From assembly GCF_021347895.1 (NCBI RefSeq), contig NC_067124.1, forward strand, positions 18,094,521 through 18,158,520: DNA of 64,000 nt, written 5' to 3'. The notes beneath the pieces were generated by a model. It did not search any database, was not told the DNA's origin, and saw nothing but the letters and a program-made list of their open reading frames with translations. Below, in pieces: positions 1-21,800 of the stretch (within the stretch, counting starts at the first letter, position 1; the number at the start of each line of letters is the position of its first letter). Position numbers and translations under genes: made by a program. Source of the stretch: Acanthochromis polyacanthus. Taxonomy: Eukaryota > Chordata > Actinopteri > Pomacentridae.

Positions 1-275
1 AATAGATGTAATGTTATGTTTGGGAATGCCCTTGTACATGATGTGACTTAGAGGTTCGTGTCGACTCCCGTTTTGTGAAGAAGTATTTGTCCCCCAACAG
101 ATTTATCACTCATAAATTCAGATCATCAAACTCATTTTATTATAAGACAAAGACAACACAAAAACCCACAAAATGCAGTTTTTAAGTGGTGATTTCATTT
201 ATTGAAGGAAAAATGCTGTCAAGCCCAACCCTGGACTATGTGGAAAAAGTAACTGCCCCCTCTTCTACCACTCTA
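1..275. repeat. Dispersed repeat fragment in an rbm42 intron
   Basis: This stretch resembles the end of a common teleost DNA-transposon-derived repeat. It has a poly-pyrimidine 'tttgtccccc' block near the left, and 'aaaaagtaactgcccc' near 245-262 is typical of such repeats. I see no intact ends, so the superfamily is open. It lies upstream of the first rbm42 exon in view and is therefore intronic. The remaining bases to 1279 hold no exon that I can recognise. Confidence 0.35.
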
Positions 276-1279
276 ACCAAAGACTGGAGTTTAATTTCAC
301 AGATGGTTACTGTAGAACTTGTTGAATCTAAACAAATAAGATAAATTACAGCAGTGATTTAATGAGGTTTTAATTTGGAATGATGCCTTTTTTATGGATC
401 TAAAGGTGTTCAGACCTTTCCCTCGTGACTCCTCTGGTTTGTGTTTTTGTACTATTTGAATTGTTAAAATGAATCAAAATGCCTTTTTTTTCTTTTTTTT
501 TGCAGACCTGCTTTAAGTCTTTCTCTTTTATCTGTAGAAACTGTTTCAAAGAGGATCAAATATTTGTTTGTTCAAATATGTGAAAAAAGCCAACAGTTTA
601 CATGAGATGTCCTTTATATACACGGCAGTATATTTTCAGTTTTCAAATACAAGATGCTCTGCTTCTGCTTCACTATATTATCTATTAATAATATGACACA
701 ATCATGAGTATAATTGAGTTAAATTCCTTTACAGTACACACATAAAAGTGAGTAATGCGAGCAAAAACATTTAATATGCAGTATACAGGTTTTTTTATTT
801 TTTAAAGAAACTCAAGATTTGATCTGGCCATGCACGCTGCATGAAGTGACTCTGAACAGTATAATTTTAGGGAAACAGGAAGGTAGAGCGAGTGACTGAA
901 AAAGAACGACCAACATTTCATCTGTCCAACACTAGTATCCTCTACGAATCATTAAAAAATAAGACAAAATATTAATAACAATGTGCAGACAGTTCTGTTT
1001 AGATGATGCTACGTTTGAGGGTGTGCATGTGAGATTGGTTTAAAAATATTCTGGAACAGATGAAACTATTTCTGGCTTCAAAACACGTCCCCTCTGTGCA
1101 CAGTATGTTAGAAACATTTCCTGCTGTACATGGCATGGAGATTATACAGGAAAATTGTGTTAAAGGACCGTTTAGTAGCTTCTATCCAAGTTTTCATTCA
1201 GTTAATAGACAGAGCAGTAGATGTGTCTTGTCTCACAGTTGTGCATGTGTGTCTCAATGAAATCATTTGTCATCTTCAG

Positions 1280-1710
1280 GTGGTCAGAGATAAACGGACG
1301 GGAAAAACCAAAGGCTACGGGTTTGTGAGCTTCAAAGATCCGAACGACTACGTCAGAGCCATGAGAGAGATGAACGGTCAGTGTGTTCACAGACGTGAAC
1401 AAGATTTATAGTGTGATGTTTCTAAACACGTTTTATACCTGGACGGTCATTTATGTCACTGAGTTGGTGACCTACATCTTTAACTGATCGCCCTCTTTGC
1501 TTCCATTGCATTCCCTTTTTAAAACTTTTGCCAGAATGTAAATCTGACTGACAGCCGCCTCCCTGTGTCCTCCTCACTTTGTTTTCCGTTTGTCCAGGGA
1601 AGTACGTCGGGAGTCGGCCCATCAAGCTGAGGAAGAGCATGTGGAAGGACCGCAACATTGAAGTTGTTCGCAAGAAACAGAAAGAGAAGAAGAAACTGGG
1701 CCTCAGATAA
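1280..1710 (+). CDS. rbm42: RNA-binding protein 42, last two coding exons (partial)
   Basis: These are the 3' coding exons of RBM42, an RRM protein that binds RNA and associates with hnRNP K. The exon at 1280-1376 follows a CAG acceptor and encodes the second half of the RRM, including the RNP1-type octamer KGYGFVSF and the helix ending AMREMNG. It ends in phase 1 at a GT donor. The exon at 1598-1710 follows CAG, restores the split glycine, and encodes a short linker and a lysine/arginine-rich tail ending KKKLGLR before TAA at 1708-1710. Together they give 69 residues that match the vertebrate RBM42 carboxy terminus closely. Earlier exons, including the first half of the RRM, must lie left of the window. 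The gene converges with ppox. Confidence 0.95.
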
Positions 1711-1836
1711 TGTTCTGTGGGGTTTCATGTGTTGTGCTCACCAGGAGACAGACGATGTTGAGAGAGTTTTATTCTTATTTTGACCTGTACGGTCTCTGAG
1801 GTTGAACAGGTGTTACATTTTCTTTTTTCGTCCCCA

Positions 1837-1842
1837 AATAAA
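1837..1842 (+). terminator. rbm42: rbm42 polyadenylation signal
   Basis: AATAAA lies 127 bp after the rbm42 stop codon. It is followed by a T/GT-rich stretch (about 1870-1902) that suits a downstream cleavage element. The 3' UTR would therefore be about 1711-1860. Confidence 0.75.
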
Positions 1843-2301
1843 ACCACCATTTATAAGTTGCTGATGTGACTGTTGTTTTTTTTTGTTTGTTTGTTTTTTT
1901 TTTACAGGGAAGTCAGACCTAATTCTGCGATCAGTGCCTAATGAAACTGAACACCTTTGTTTTAGTTAATTTGCTTGTGATCATTTACAGGTTCGGGCCT
2001 CTTTGTGGATACAACTTCTCAGAGTGAATTATTAAATCTGGAGTTATTTGATAAAATATGTCCTGGACTCCTCACAAAACCCGTGACCATTCACCGCTGA
2101 TTTGACTGAAATGAAGTCACAAATTTGCCTCTGATATACAACAAACACCACTTCAGTGTGGCAGTAACAGAAGATCTGCTACTGCTGATGTTCAGAAACT
2201 CACACCATATACTGAAACTTGTCAGCAAAAAAACTGCATAACGAGTAATAAACATCAACAAGTGATGAAAAGAACACAACAGCTCATGAGTACAATAAGG
2301 C

Positions 2302-2307
2302 TTTATT
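2302..2307 (-). terminator. ppox: ppox polyadenylation signal
   Basis: The + strand reads TTTATT, so the minus strand has AATAAA about 550 bp past the ppox stop. It is the first good signal downstream of the stop that I picked out. It sets a 3' UTR of roughly 2285-2859 and leaves about 460 bp between the ends of the convergent ppox and rbm42 genes. Confidence 0.55.
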
Positions 2308-2859
2308 TAAAATCAGTAGGCAATTATTTATTAGAAAACAATATTGTTAGCCTCAGAACCACAAAATGTGTAATCCTCTGCTATGAAATAAATTAATGCA
2401 GCTTATTACTGGGGCCTGACATCACAGTACAAACAGACAAGCTGCTGCATTCACAGTTTGGAGCAGCTCAGCCATGAGACATTCAGTCTTACATTTTCTA
2501 TGAACATGTAGAGTTGTTTAAACCACTGCAGCTGATATCAGTGACTTTTCCTCACAGGCTCATACAGGCAACAACCTGGGATGTGTTCTTGTTTGTAAGT
2601 AGGAGGCATTTCAGGAGAAGTTGCAGATGTTCATGTCCACAGGCCGTGGTCTCTCACTGAAGCTGGATATTCATGTATGCTCTGTGCACAGCAGACTATT
2701 GGAATTACTGGTACACAGGCGGCTGGACTGGAGGGAAAAACAACCTTGTAAGTACATAAGTAATTGGATTAGTGGTTCATAAGTATCAAATCTTTCAAAG
2801 TATATATTTCCATAACTCATTAACTTACAGTTGTCATGTCTGAATATTGACAAACTCCT

Positions 2860-13932
<11,073 letters not shown>

Positions 13933-13939
13933 TGGCTGA
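13933..13939 (-). other. ppox: 5' UTR part of ppox exon 2
   Basis: On the minus strand a TTTTGCAG acceptor ends at 13940, and seven untranslated bases precede the initiator ATG at 13932-13930. This shows that a noncoding exon must lie further upstream, as in mammalian PPOX. Confidence 0.7.
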
Positions 13940-13974
13940 CTGCAAAAATAAATCATATCAAATCAGAGACACAG

Positions 13975-14250
13975 CCTGCCAGGAGCTGTTGATCCAGTTC
14001 TACACTGCAGTCATCAAATCTGTCATTGTGTGGTTTGGAGCAGCCACGCAGACAGAAACAGACTACAGAGAACATCACTGGAGCCCTCATACCCTCCATC
14101 CAAGAACTGTTCTCCACTAGAACAGGAAGACGGAACATCTCAGAGATTCACCTCCCCTCTGGCAGGAACTACAGAGCCCTGAACACTAAAACTACCAGAG
14201 ACGAGAACAGGTTCTCCCCCACTACCATCACCCTGATAAACAGCTGAACC
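13975..14250 (+). pseudogene. 3' end of a CR1/L2-type LINE (truncated)
   Basis: Read on the + strand with small deletions, the frames give LIQFYTAVIKS and VWFGAATQ, then LPSGRNYRAL and RFSPTTITLINS before a stop at about 14247. These are hallmarks of the C-terminal end of reverse-transcriptase ORFs of the CR1/L2/Rex1 group. The start is truncated and the frame is broken, so it is inactive. It lies in the first ppox intron. Confidence 0.6.
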
Positions 14251-14471
14251 ATTCCTCCACACCTGTACCATATACCAGTATATATGTACATTACTTTTTG
14301 CACTGTATTATCACTCTAGCAATTATTGTTTTGCACTACTGTGTTAAACACATGATCATAATGAACATAAAAAACATACTTTTTTTAACTTTTAATAAAA
14401 ATGTATGCAAGATATATCCCATTGACTTCAAAAGTCCCTCAGTTATATATTGATCGCTTAATCCTCTGTAG

Positions 14472-14760
14472 GGCCATGGGGGGCTGGAGTCTATCCCAGC
14501 TTCAGATGAAGGCAGGGGACACCCTGGACAGGTCACCAGTGTATCACCAGGCTACATATAGAGACAAACCATCACACCTACAGACAATTTAGAGTTACCA
14601 ATTAACCTCAGCATGTTTTTGGACTTTGGAAGCCGGAGAAAACCCATACATGTACAGAGAGAACATGCAAACTCCACGCAGAAAGATCCCAGGCCGGGAT
14701 GCGAACCAGGGATCTCCTAGCTGCGAGACGACACTGCTAACCACTGCCCACTGTGCATTC
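14472..14760 (-). repeat. Teleost tRNA-promoter-like dispersed repeat
   Basis: The copy starts GGGGGGCTGGAGTCTATCCC and continues through 'acagacaatttagagttacc' and 'gagaacatgcaaactcc' to 'cgaaccagggatctcc' and 'ctaaccactgcccac'. The inverse of its right end resembles Pol III A- and B-box elements (a GGTTCG-like B box), so its natural orientation is minus. At least five further copies or fragments occur in this window. Confidence 0.7.
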
Positions 14761-15281
14761 TGTGGCAGGGTGTGCCTGGTAAATGAGGTCTGTTGATAAT
14801 GATATGAATAACTGTTGGTTTATCAGCTGTTTCGTTCTGTCTGTCCAGCTCTACAACAAACAAAAAGGCTTTAGACGGTCAAGAATTGTTCTTATACAAT
14901 CAGTTACACTGCAGAAAACTGCAGAAATACTGAAAGCTGAAGTAGAGTCTCTAGGAGGATGCACTATCCTCAAATAGAAAATAAAAATTGTTATCTGGCT
15001 TCACTCAGACTAACAACCACAGTCACACTACACGGTCACATTAGCTGGTTATAAACCCACGAAGTAAAGGATTCTGAATCACATATAGTCAGCTTTCACC
15101 CGCCAATAACCACAACCAAAGATTAAATTGAATAAAAACTATTCCAGCTGGTTAAACTTGATTTTAGGACAGACTGACAGTAGAGTCTCTACAGCAGCTA
15201 CAGTGTTAGCATCACGTTCACATCAACACAACTCTTTATTAAATATAAGGAACAACATTAACAGAAAGAGTTCCGACTAAC

Positions 15282-15400
15282 CTTGTTATGAGAGGCAGTA
15301 CCATGTGTAGACTCGGTGTCACGTCTGTGTGGTTTGTTAGTCACTAGATGGTCTAAACCAGAAACACAAACACTTCCGAGTCCCGACCAGCGTCCTTCAA
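15282..15400 (-). other. ppox: Probable noncoding first exon and promoter of ppox
   Basis: On the minus strand the sequence ACAAG is followed by GTTAGT, a good splice donor at 15281-15280, preceded by about 120 bp of moderately GC-rich sequence with no long open frame. It is the best candidate for the noncoding exon needed upstream of the acceptor at 13940. It would give the gene 13 exons, the number in human PPOX. The transcription start near 15400 is a guess, and no TATA box is evident. Confidence 0.4.
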
Positions 15401-15552
15401 AATAAAAGCCTCATATCAACGTTTTTTCTATTTAGCTGTTCCTTGATGTTTCATAGCATTTCACAACGGGTTAGTGCATCATCAACAATAATGAGTAGTT
15501 TTCTAATCTCTAAAAAACACACACAAACATACATAAACTGTAGAATATGTTA

Positions 15553-16259
15553 GTGTTGTGTCAAACATATGGCTAATGGACCAAAACCGGCTCACCAGAG
15601 GGTCCAATCCGGCCCGTGGGATGACTTTGCAAAGTGTAAAAAAGACACCAAGTTCCAGGAGCATCTTTTTTAGGAGCTTAGGAAATCTTTGAAGACATTA
15701 AACATTGTGCAACATAATGTCAGTCAGCAGCTTCAGTCAGACACTGTTTGGTTTGGTGAACTCTGCTGTTTTTTCCCTTCTTTTATGTATTTTTATGCAT
15801 AAATTTTATACATTTTCAAATCGGGGAAATAACTTAACCTTCTTCCTTCATAGTTCTCACTTTAGTTTGTGTGATGTGGTGGTCAGGATTACAACACAAC
15901 TGTGGAAATTTATGTGAATTTAAAATAATTTCTAGATCTTGACAAGTTGTTTTGATCATAAAGTAGTTAAATACTTGATTGTTCAGTTCCAGAGAGCTGT
16001 GACTGAATGTTTTCTGCCTTTGTAGATACCCTGCGATCTGTAAGTTTTAATGTGTAAAGGTGTTAAAATTGCACTTATTCTAAAGATGATTCAGGTTTCA
16101 TAAATATGAACATTTTCAGAATGCACTTTTTTGCACTAAAACAAATGGAAATATTCAGAGTTGTATTTATAGGTTATTATGCTGTGATTTTTTACTGGTC
16201 CATTTGATGTCAAATTGGGCTGCATGTGGCCCCTGAACTAAGATGAGTTTGACACCACA
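15553..16259. mobile_element. Degenerate hAT-like nonautonomous element
   Basis: The left end has 'gtgtcaaacatatggc' and 'ggtccaatccggcccgtggg'. The right end has 'gcatgtggcccctgaac' and 'gagtttgacaccac'. This arrangement, with GTGTCAAAC-type inverted termini, is typical of hAT MITEs in vertebrates. The interior is AT-rich and noncoding. I cannot read an exact 8-bp TSD. Confidence 0.5.
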
Positions 16260-17227
16260 CGTTGAACATTTAACATTTCAGTGACTTAACCACTCCTCCA
16301 GATTATTACAATTTTAGAGTATCCACTAATCACATTATTTGGCTCAGTTAATCAAAATAAACAGCTACAGCTTTCTGTCTGCTAGTGGTGCCTGTAGATT
16401 GAAGATCTGCTCACAAAATGTAGTTAATTCACTGCCTTTACTTGTGTCATGTCCTCTACTTCCTCCATCACCTTTTCCCTCCTTTTTCCTTCTACTGCAT
16501 CTGGGCATGTGTGTCTTACAGCCATTGGATAATCACCTGAACGCCTGTGCCAGGGAGTGGTTCACCTGCACACGATCATTTCCTTTTTCACTACTCAATG
16601 CCAGAACATTGAACAGCATTGAATAACCTGCTCCGGTCTTGTTACCTTGCCTTATCTAACTTGATTCTCTTCTCCACAGTTACCCCCTCCCTGTACCTCC
16701 TGCTACAACCACAGATCTCTCCATACCTGTCTGGTTCTCCTCTGTCCTCTTCCACCCTGCATGCCAAACTCAAACAAGGAGTTGTAGCGTATGTCTGTTT
16801 TTTGTCCCTGCTTGGCTTCTGTAGCTGTTGACCTCTTTGTGTGTTTCCCTAGTTGGTTTCATTTGTTATCGTCCTGTCCCTGGTGGTTAGTTTAGGTTTC
16901 CCTTCCAGCAGCACAACCTGACATGCTCTCTGGCCTCTGAACACTGGACCACATGATGCTAGCAAGCTTCATTTATAACATTGCTTCAGTTATCACTCTA
17001 TAAAAAGGTTAATTACTCTATCATAGTACAAGATTAGATTAAGGTTTTCAGAAAATTGCACTACACTGCATCTTCTGTAGGATCACACCACAGGGGCCAG
17101 CCTTCACCTTCACACCCACCAGTGGGCTTTGGGCCCCACCATGTTTCCATCATATAATAAAAGTGAACCTTCAGAACAACTTTGGACTGATTTACAGTGA
17201 CTCTTACCTCTCCAGGGCCAGTTGCCT
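16260..17227. other. ppox-fbl spacer, unassigned
   Basis: Noncoding spacer between the divergent ppox and fbl genes. The pyrimidine-rich block 16440-16760 looks repeat-derived, but I cannot name it. No exon or RNA gene is evident. Confidence 0.5.
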
Positions 17228-17231
17228 TTAA

Positions 17232-17840
17232 TCCTCACGTTGTCTTCGGGTCTAAAATGACCTGGCCACGATGTCTAATAGCGCAGAAATCCTCCTAAAT
17301 GACCTCTGTTCAATCTGAAATTCAGTGACTTTTCCTAAAGTGAAATTCTTATTGTTGTTGTAGGTTTTGCACCTTGTGGGTGGCAGCAATGATTTAAAAG
17401 ACGTCAGAAGACAAATGTTTGTAGCTGAGTTTTGTAGTTTTCCGTTCCATTCTACAGTACACTGTTGCTTCCCTTCATTTCAAGCTACTTTCTGCACATT
17501 TCTGCTGCTTCCAAGTACTATCTCTTGCTTCAAATAATGTTTACGCCCATGCAGTACCTTAAGCAGTAATAATAGTGATGATTAACCTCTACTTTAGTAA
17601 AGACAACAGCTACAACGTGTGTGATGTAATTAAAATGAGTGGTGTCCACTGATTTAATAGTCTTTCTGCCTTCTGAATAGCAAAAAACCCAGACATTCAC
17701 AAAGTGTGGGACGCATGACAGGTTGGTTTAATTCTTTTCAAATTTTTGATAAATTTGGGGAATATTTTGCTGAGTTTTTGGACTTTTTTCACACAAGGGA
17801 AAATTTTTTTTACTGCCCATTAATGAAGACAACAGGAGGG
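17232..17840. mobile_element. TTAA-flanked MITE (piggyBac-like ends)
   Basis: TTAA at 17228-17231 and 17841-17844 flanks inverted ends: TCCTCACGTTGTCTTC on the left and the inverse of GAAGACAACAGGAGGG on the right. A single related end, TTAACCCTCCTGTTGTC, lies at 18506. CCCT next to TTAA and TTAA duplication fit the piggyBac superfamily; Kolobok also uses TTAA. There is no transposase. Confidence 0.65.
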
Positions 17841-18181
17841 TTAAGAGCTTGCTTGAGCCTGGTGGGCTGGTGGCCTTAGTAATTTCTGTTGTTCCTCAGG
17901 GGCAGCTGAGGATGATTTGTAGTGTCAGATGTCTTCCATGTAGCTCAATGTGCGACATCATCTCAGCCGTGTGGTGAGGATTTCCCCAGTCTCTGTCACT
18001 GGAGAGAACTAAAAGTGTTCACTGCCAGCGTCCCAGTGGGAGAGATGTTCATAAGAAGCAGCTTTACAGTGGATACAGTGGATGCTCTGTTGACCGGTGG
18101 AGGGACTGTTTGCAAAGGGAGGACCATGAAAGGCACCAGGTCTCCAAAGGCCGTTGTGCAGATATAAATCACATGGAGATC

Positions 18182-18392
18182 CATCCATTCTCTATATACC
18201 GCTTTATCCTCACTAGGGTCGTGGGGGGTGCTGGAGCCTATCCCAGCTGACTCGGGCAAAGGCAGGGGACACCCTGGACAGGTCGCCGGTCTGTCGCAGG
18301 GCTACATATACAGACAATCACACTCACATTCATACCTACGGGCAATTTAGAGTGATCAATTAACCTTAGCATATTTTTGGGCTGTGGGAGGA
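18182..18392 (-). repeat. Teleost tRNA-promoter-like dispersed repeat (truncated copy)
   Basis: It reads 'ccattctctatataccgc' then GGTGCTGGAGCCTATCCCAG and 'gggcaatttagagtgatc', and stops at 'gctgtgggaggaagaag'. The half with the promoter-like boxes is missing. It belongs to the same family as 14472-14760. Confidence 0.7.
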
Positions 18393-18505
18393 AGAAGAAA
18401 GATTTCTTGAAATAAGATATGACATTTAGAATATTGAAATCTTAAAGTTAGCTGTGAAAACTTATTTTAAGCTATATTTTGCCATGATTGTCAAGCTTAG
18501 GTGTT

Positions 18506-18560
18506 TTAACCCTCCTGTTGTCCTCATTTGCGGCACCAAAAATTTTTGTTTCCTCAACAG
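18506..18560. mobile_element. Single end of a TTAA-type MITE
   Basis: TTAACCCTCCTGTTGTCCTC at 18506-18525 matches the ends of the element at 17232-17840. The partner end is not visible, so this is a truncated copy. It lies about 300 bp upstream of the fbl start codon. Confidence 0.5.
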
Positions 18561-18599
18561 AAGCAATATTGGAACACACCATTAGTTGAACATTTTATT

Positions 18600-18840
18600 C
18601 CTGTCATTTTCCAATTGACTGTTACACACTGTGAGTCCGGCAGGGGGCGATAACGCGGCTGCAGAGTGGCTCTCCTGCCGCTGATTGAACTACAAGAAGA
18701 AGTAAAACTGAGAAGGAGCGGAAGCAGAACCCCAACAGTCCTACATGTGCTCCACCGTGTGCAGACAGTGAAGACCAGCGCAGACCAGACAGAAAATAAC
18801 CCTCCAGTCTCCGTGAATTTGCTGCTTTATTCCGGTGATC
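18600..18840 (+). promoter_or_regulatory. fbl: fbl promoter and 5' UTR region
   Basis: A GC-richer block precedes the fbl ATG. I see no TATA box near the ATG. The pyrimidine-rich CTTTATTCC at 18822-18830 could be a start site of the kind used by ribosome-biogenesis genes. The exact start is not determined. Confidence 0.45.
18637..18650 (+). promoter_or_regulatory. CTCF-like motif upstream of fbl
   Basis: CCGGCAGGGGGCGA resembles the core of the vertebrate CTCF motif (CAGGGGGC). It sits 190 bp upstream of the fbl ATG in the spacer between divergent ppox and fbl. This is a match by eye only. Confidence 0.35.
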
Positions 18841-21800
18841 ATGAAGCCAGGTACGGTGTTGTTACATCCGGTTACTGTTCTTTGTATTTAAAGCGAGGTT
18901 AGCTTGTTTACTCAGCTAAGCTAATGGACTTAGAGACGTGTGCTTGGCCTACACTGCTATGAAACTACGTTAGCGTTCCAGTTATCTCTAATTTTACTTA
19001 AAAATATATGCTGCCAGCTGTATGAACACTTTTTCCATTAACACATGTAGCTCGTAAGTCACGTGAAATATCAGCGTTAAATGAATTATGTGAATAATTC
19101 CTCGACCAGCAGCAGTGTTCTGGTCAGCACACGTGTTGGTTGTTCACTGAGCCTCACAATAGTCACGAAAACACAACGAATCCTCAAAACTGAACAGATA
19201 TAAGCACAAAATTGCTTATATAGTTCCCCAAGAGTCAAATATGTTTGTAAGTCCGTTTTATTTTTTGTTTGTATCACGAGGGTAAAGCCCTTTAACTTCA
19301 GCTAACGTTAGCATGTATGAGAACCACGTGTGTCTGTATTTACTGGAGCTCCTGACTGAATTCATTAATCAGACAAACTTTGTCTGGTAATTATTGTGAT
19401 CTAACTTTATCATACTGTCTTATGGGGGGTAAAATAAGGCTGACGACACCGTTGAAAAAACGACTAGACTATAATTGGACAATATGCTAAGGTTGGTAGT
19501 CTTAACAGTGTGTTTTGTTAGCATGTAAGTTGCTCTAACATTAGTCAAAATGGAAAAAATAAGCTATTGTAGCAGTTGTTGAATTTTCATGCAATTTGTA
19601 CATTTGTTTCATGGCATTTTCCTTGCTTTTTGACATTGGTCAATTGAATTTTTTATTTTTTATTTGGCAAGTTACAGATAAATACTTTTTTCATGTCAAA
19701 GTAGAAACAATGTCAATGAATTCAAAATAGAAAATGTAAAACAGTGATTTCATACGTGATTACACCCTTCAAAGTTACTCACCTAATTTAGCACAGTTAT
19801 TACCAGAAATCACACAATTTGTAAAATGGAGATTGAAGAATGTTCCTTGCTGTAGCTAAACCATAAACACAAGAGATCACTCCAAATGACTCTGAAGAGG
19901 TTGATGAAAACCATAAGTCACTTCATGGATAATAGAAATTTCTGTCACTGCATTTTCTTTTTAAACATCTGAAAACATACTATAGTTTTGCCTGTAGTCA
20001 TAAATGTCAGACCTGATTATGCTGTAATTTGCACCATTCTTTTGCTCATAGTTATTAGGTTATAGCTGCTGAAGTTTCACAAATCCGTACCTTTTGTTCT
20101 TATGACAGACAAAATTAGCATATTTACATGTGTACTACACCGCTAACACTAGATGAGAGTTGAGAAACTATCATGTCTGAGAATAACTAATAGTAAACAT
20201 AGCCACAAGCTGCATTTTGTTGGTTCATACTTTTTTTTTGCACTCAGCAGATGGAAGCAGCTTCAGGCACCTTTAATTAAACCTGCCAGCAGCAATGAGC
20301 AGAGTTCATGCTGAACAAAACCAAACAAAGTGACGGGACATGATGTGTCAACTGTCTTTAAACAGGATTCCTCTACAACAACTTCAGTTATGGACAGTTT
20401 TCTGCTAACTTCCATCCTTTGCAGACATTTTTGATCAGCTGTGGTGGAGCTAATCTTACCCATTTAAAGTAAAGTTGTGTAGCTCAGTCTCGTGTTGAAT
20501 GGTGTGCTGACGTCAGAAAAGTAAAATTTACTGAAGTAATAGTTAACTTTGCTTTATCTTTTTAGCAAACACATCAATGTCAGCAACATGTCTATTTGCA
20601 AACACACTGGTAACATTAATATTGTTATAACTTTATTGTAAAAGTCAGGTTTTTACAGTGTTTGTATCAACACCAGTTATAAAAGTCAATTTATACTCCC
20701 TCAGTACTGGTCATGTACTGATGGAGTCTACGTTGCATGGAGACTTATGTCAATATTTATTTCACCTACTACAAAATATGCTCAGCAGATTGCAAACCGA
20801 GAAGGTGTATTCAGTCAATGCTGTTTAATATGTGATGTCTGGTTGGTTTTTAAAATAATTATATATAGGGGACAGTAAATAACAGCATACCTTGTAAAAA
20901 CTTTAACAACACAATGGCATTGATCTAGTTATTTAAAATAATCCAATATTAATGTGGTAAATGTACTTAATTGTTTTTAAAACATGCTCATCTATGTGAG
21001 AACAAAAAACCTTTAACAGCTTTCAGCTGACCTGAGCTCAGTCTTGTTGCCACACTGAGGACGATTTGCAGTGCATGTGTGACGGTATAAACTGTGGTAT
21101 CAAAACTTTTAAAAATGTATGCTCTCCTTGTGTGACTGTCTTGCTTTTGACGGTGTCAGATGGTAATTCTGTCACATTTTTAACTTTAGTTACATAGCAG
21201 TCTCACTCACAAGATGCAGAATAGGGCTGAAACAATTCCCTGAGTTATTCGATCACTAAAATTCCTCAAAGCAAAATTCTCTTAATCGAGGCTTCATTTA
21301 ATCCACAACATTCTAGACCCCAGGTCACTAGCCGGCAGACTGAGTCCGGACTCAGACCTGTAATCAATAAATTATATGGGGTATTTAAATTTGACCTTAA
21401 CTGGTGCAGCTTTTCTAGTGTTTACGTCTTTGGTTTAGCAGATCAGAGGTTGAACTATGAAGCCAGTTTGTCGGGTATATTCGGATACCAAAATTAATAT
21501 CCGGATACCGCCGTAGCGAACGAATATTCGGATATTCGGGTCCAGCCCTACCAGTTTGACAGTCAGACTTTCTTTGTGTGAGTCGACTCAACTAAAACCT
21601 CAGAGTTAACGGGTAGGAAGTTGTTCATCAACTTTCTCCTTTAAGCTGCAGTCAATTCCAGCCATTTTCAGTACAAAAAAATCTTAATATTCTATTTGTA
21701 AATAAAAAAAAATGATGAGAAGTACAGGGAATATTGGACGCGCATCGCGAGGTGCATTTCCTGGAAAACGACCGATTCGTGGATTATATACCGACTTCAG

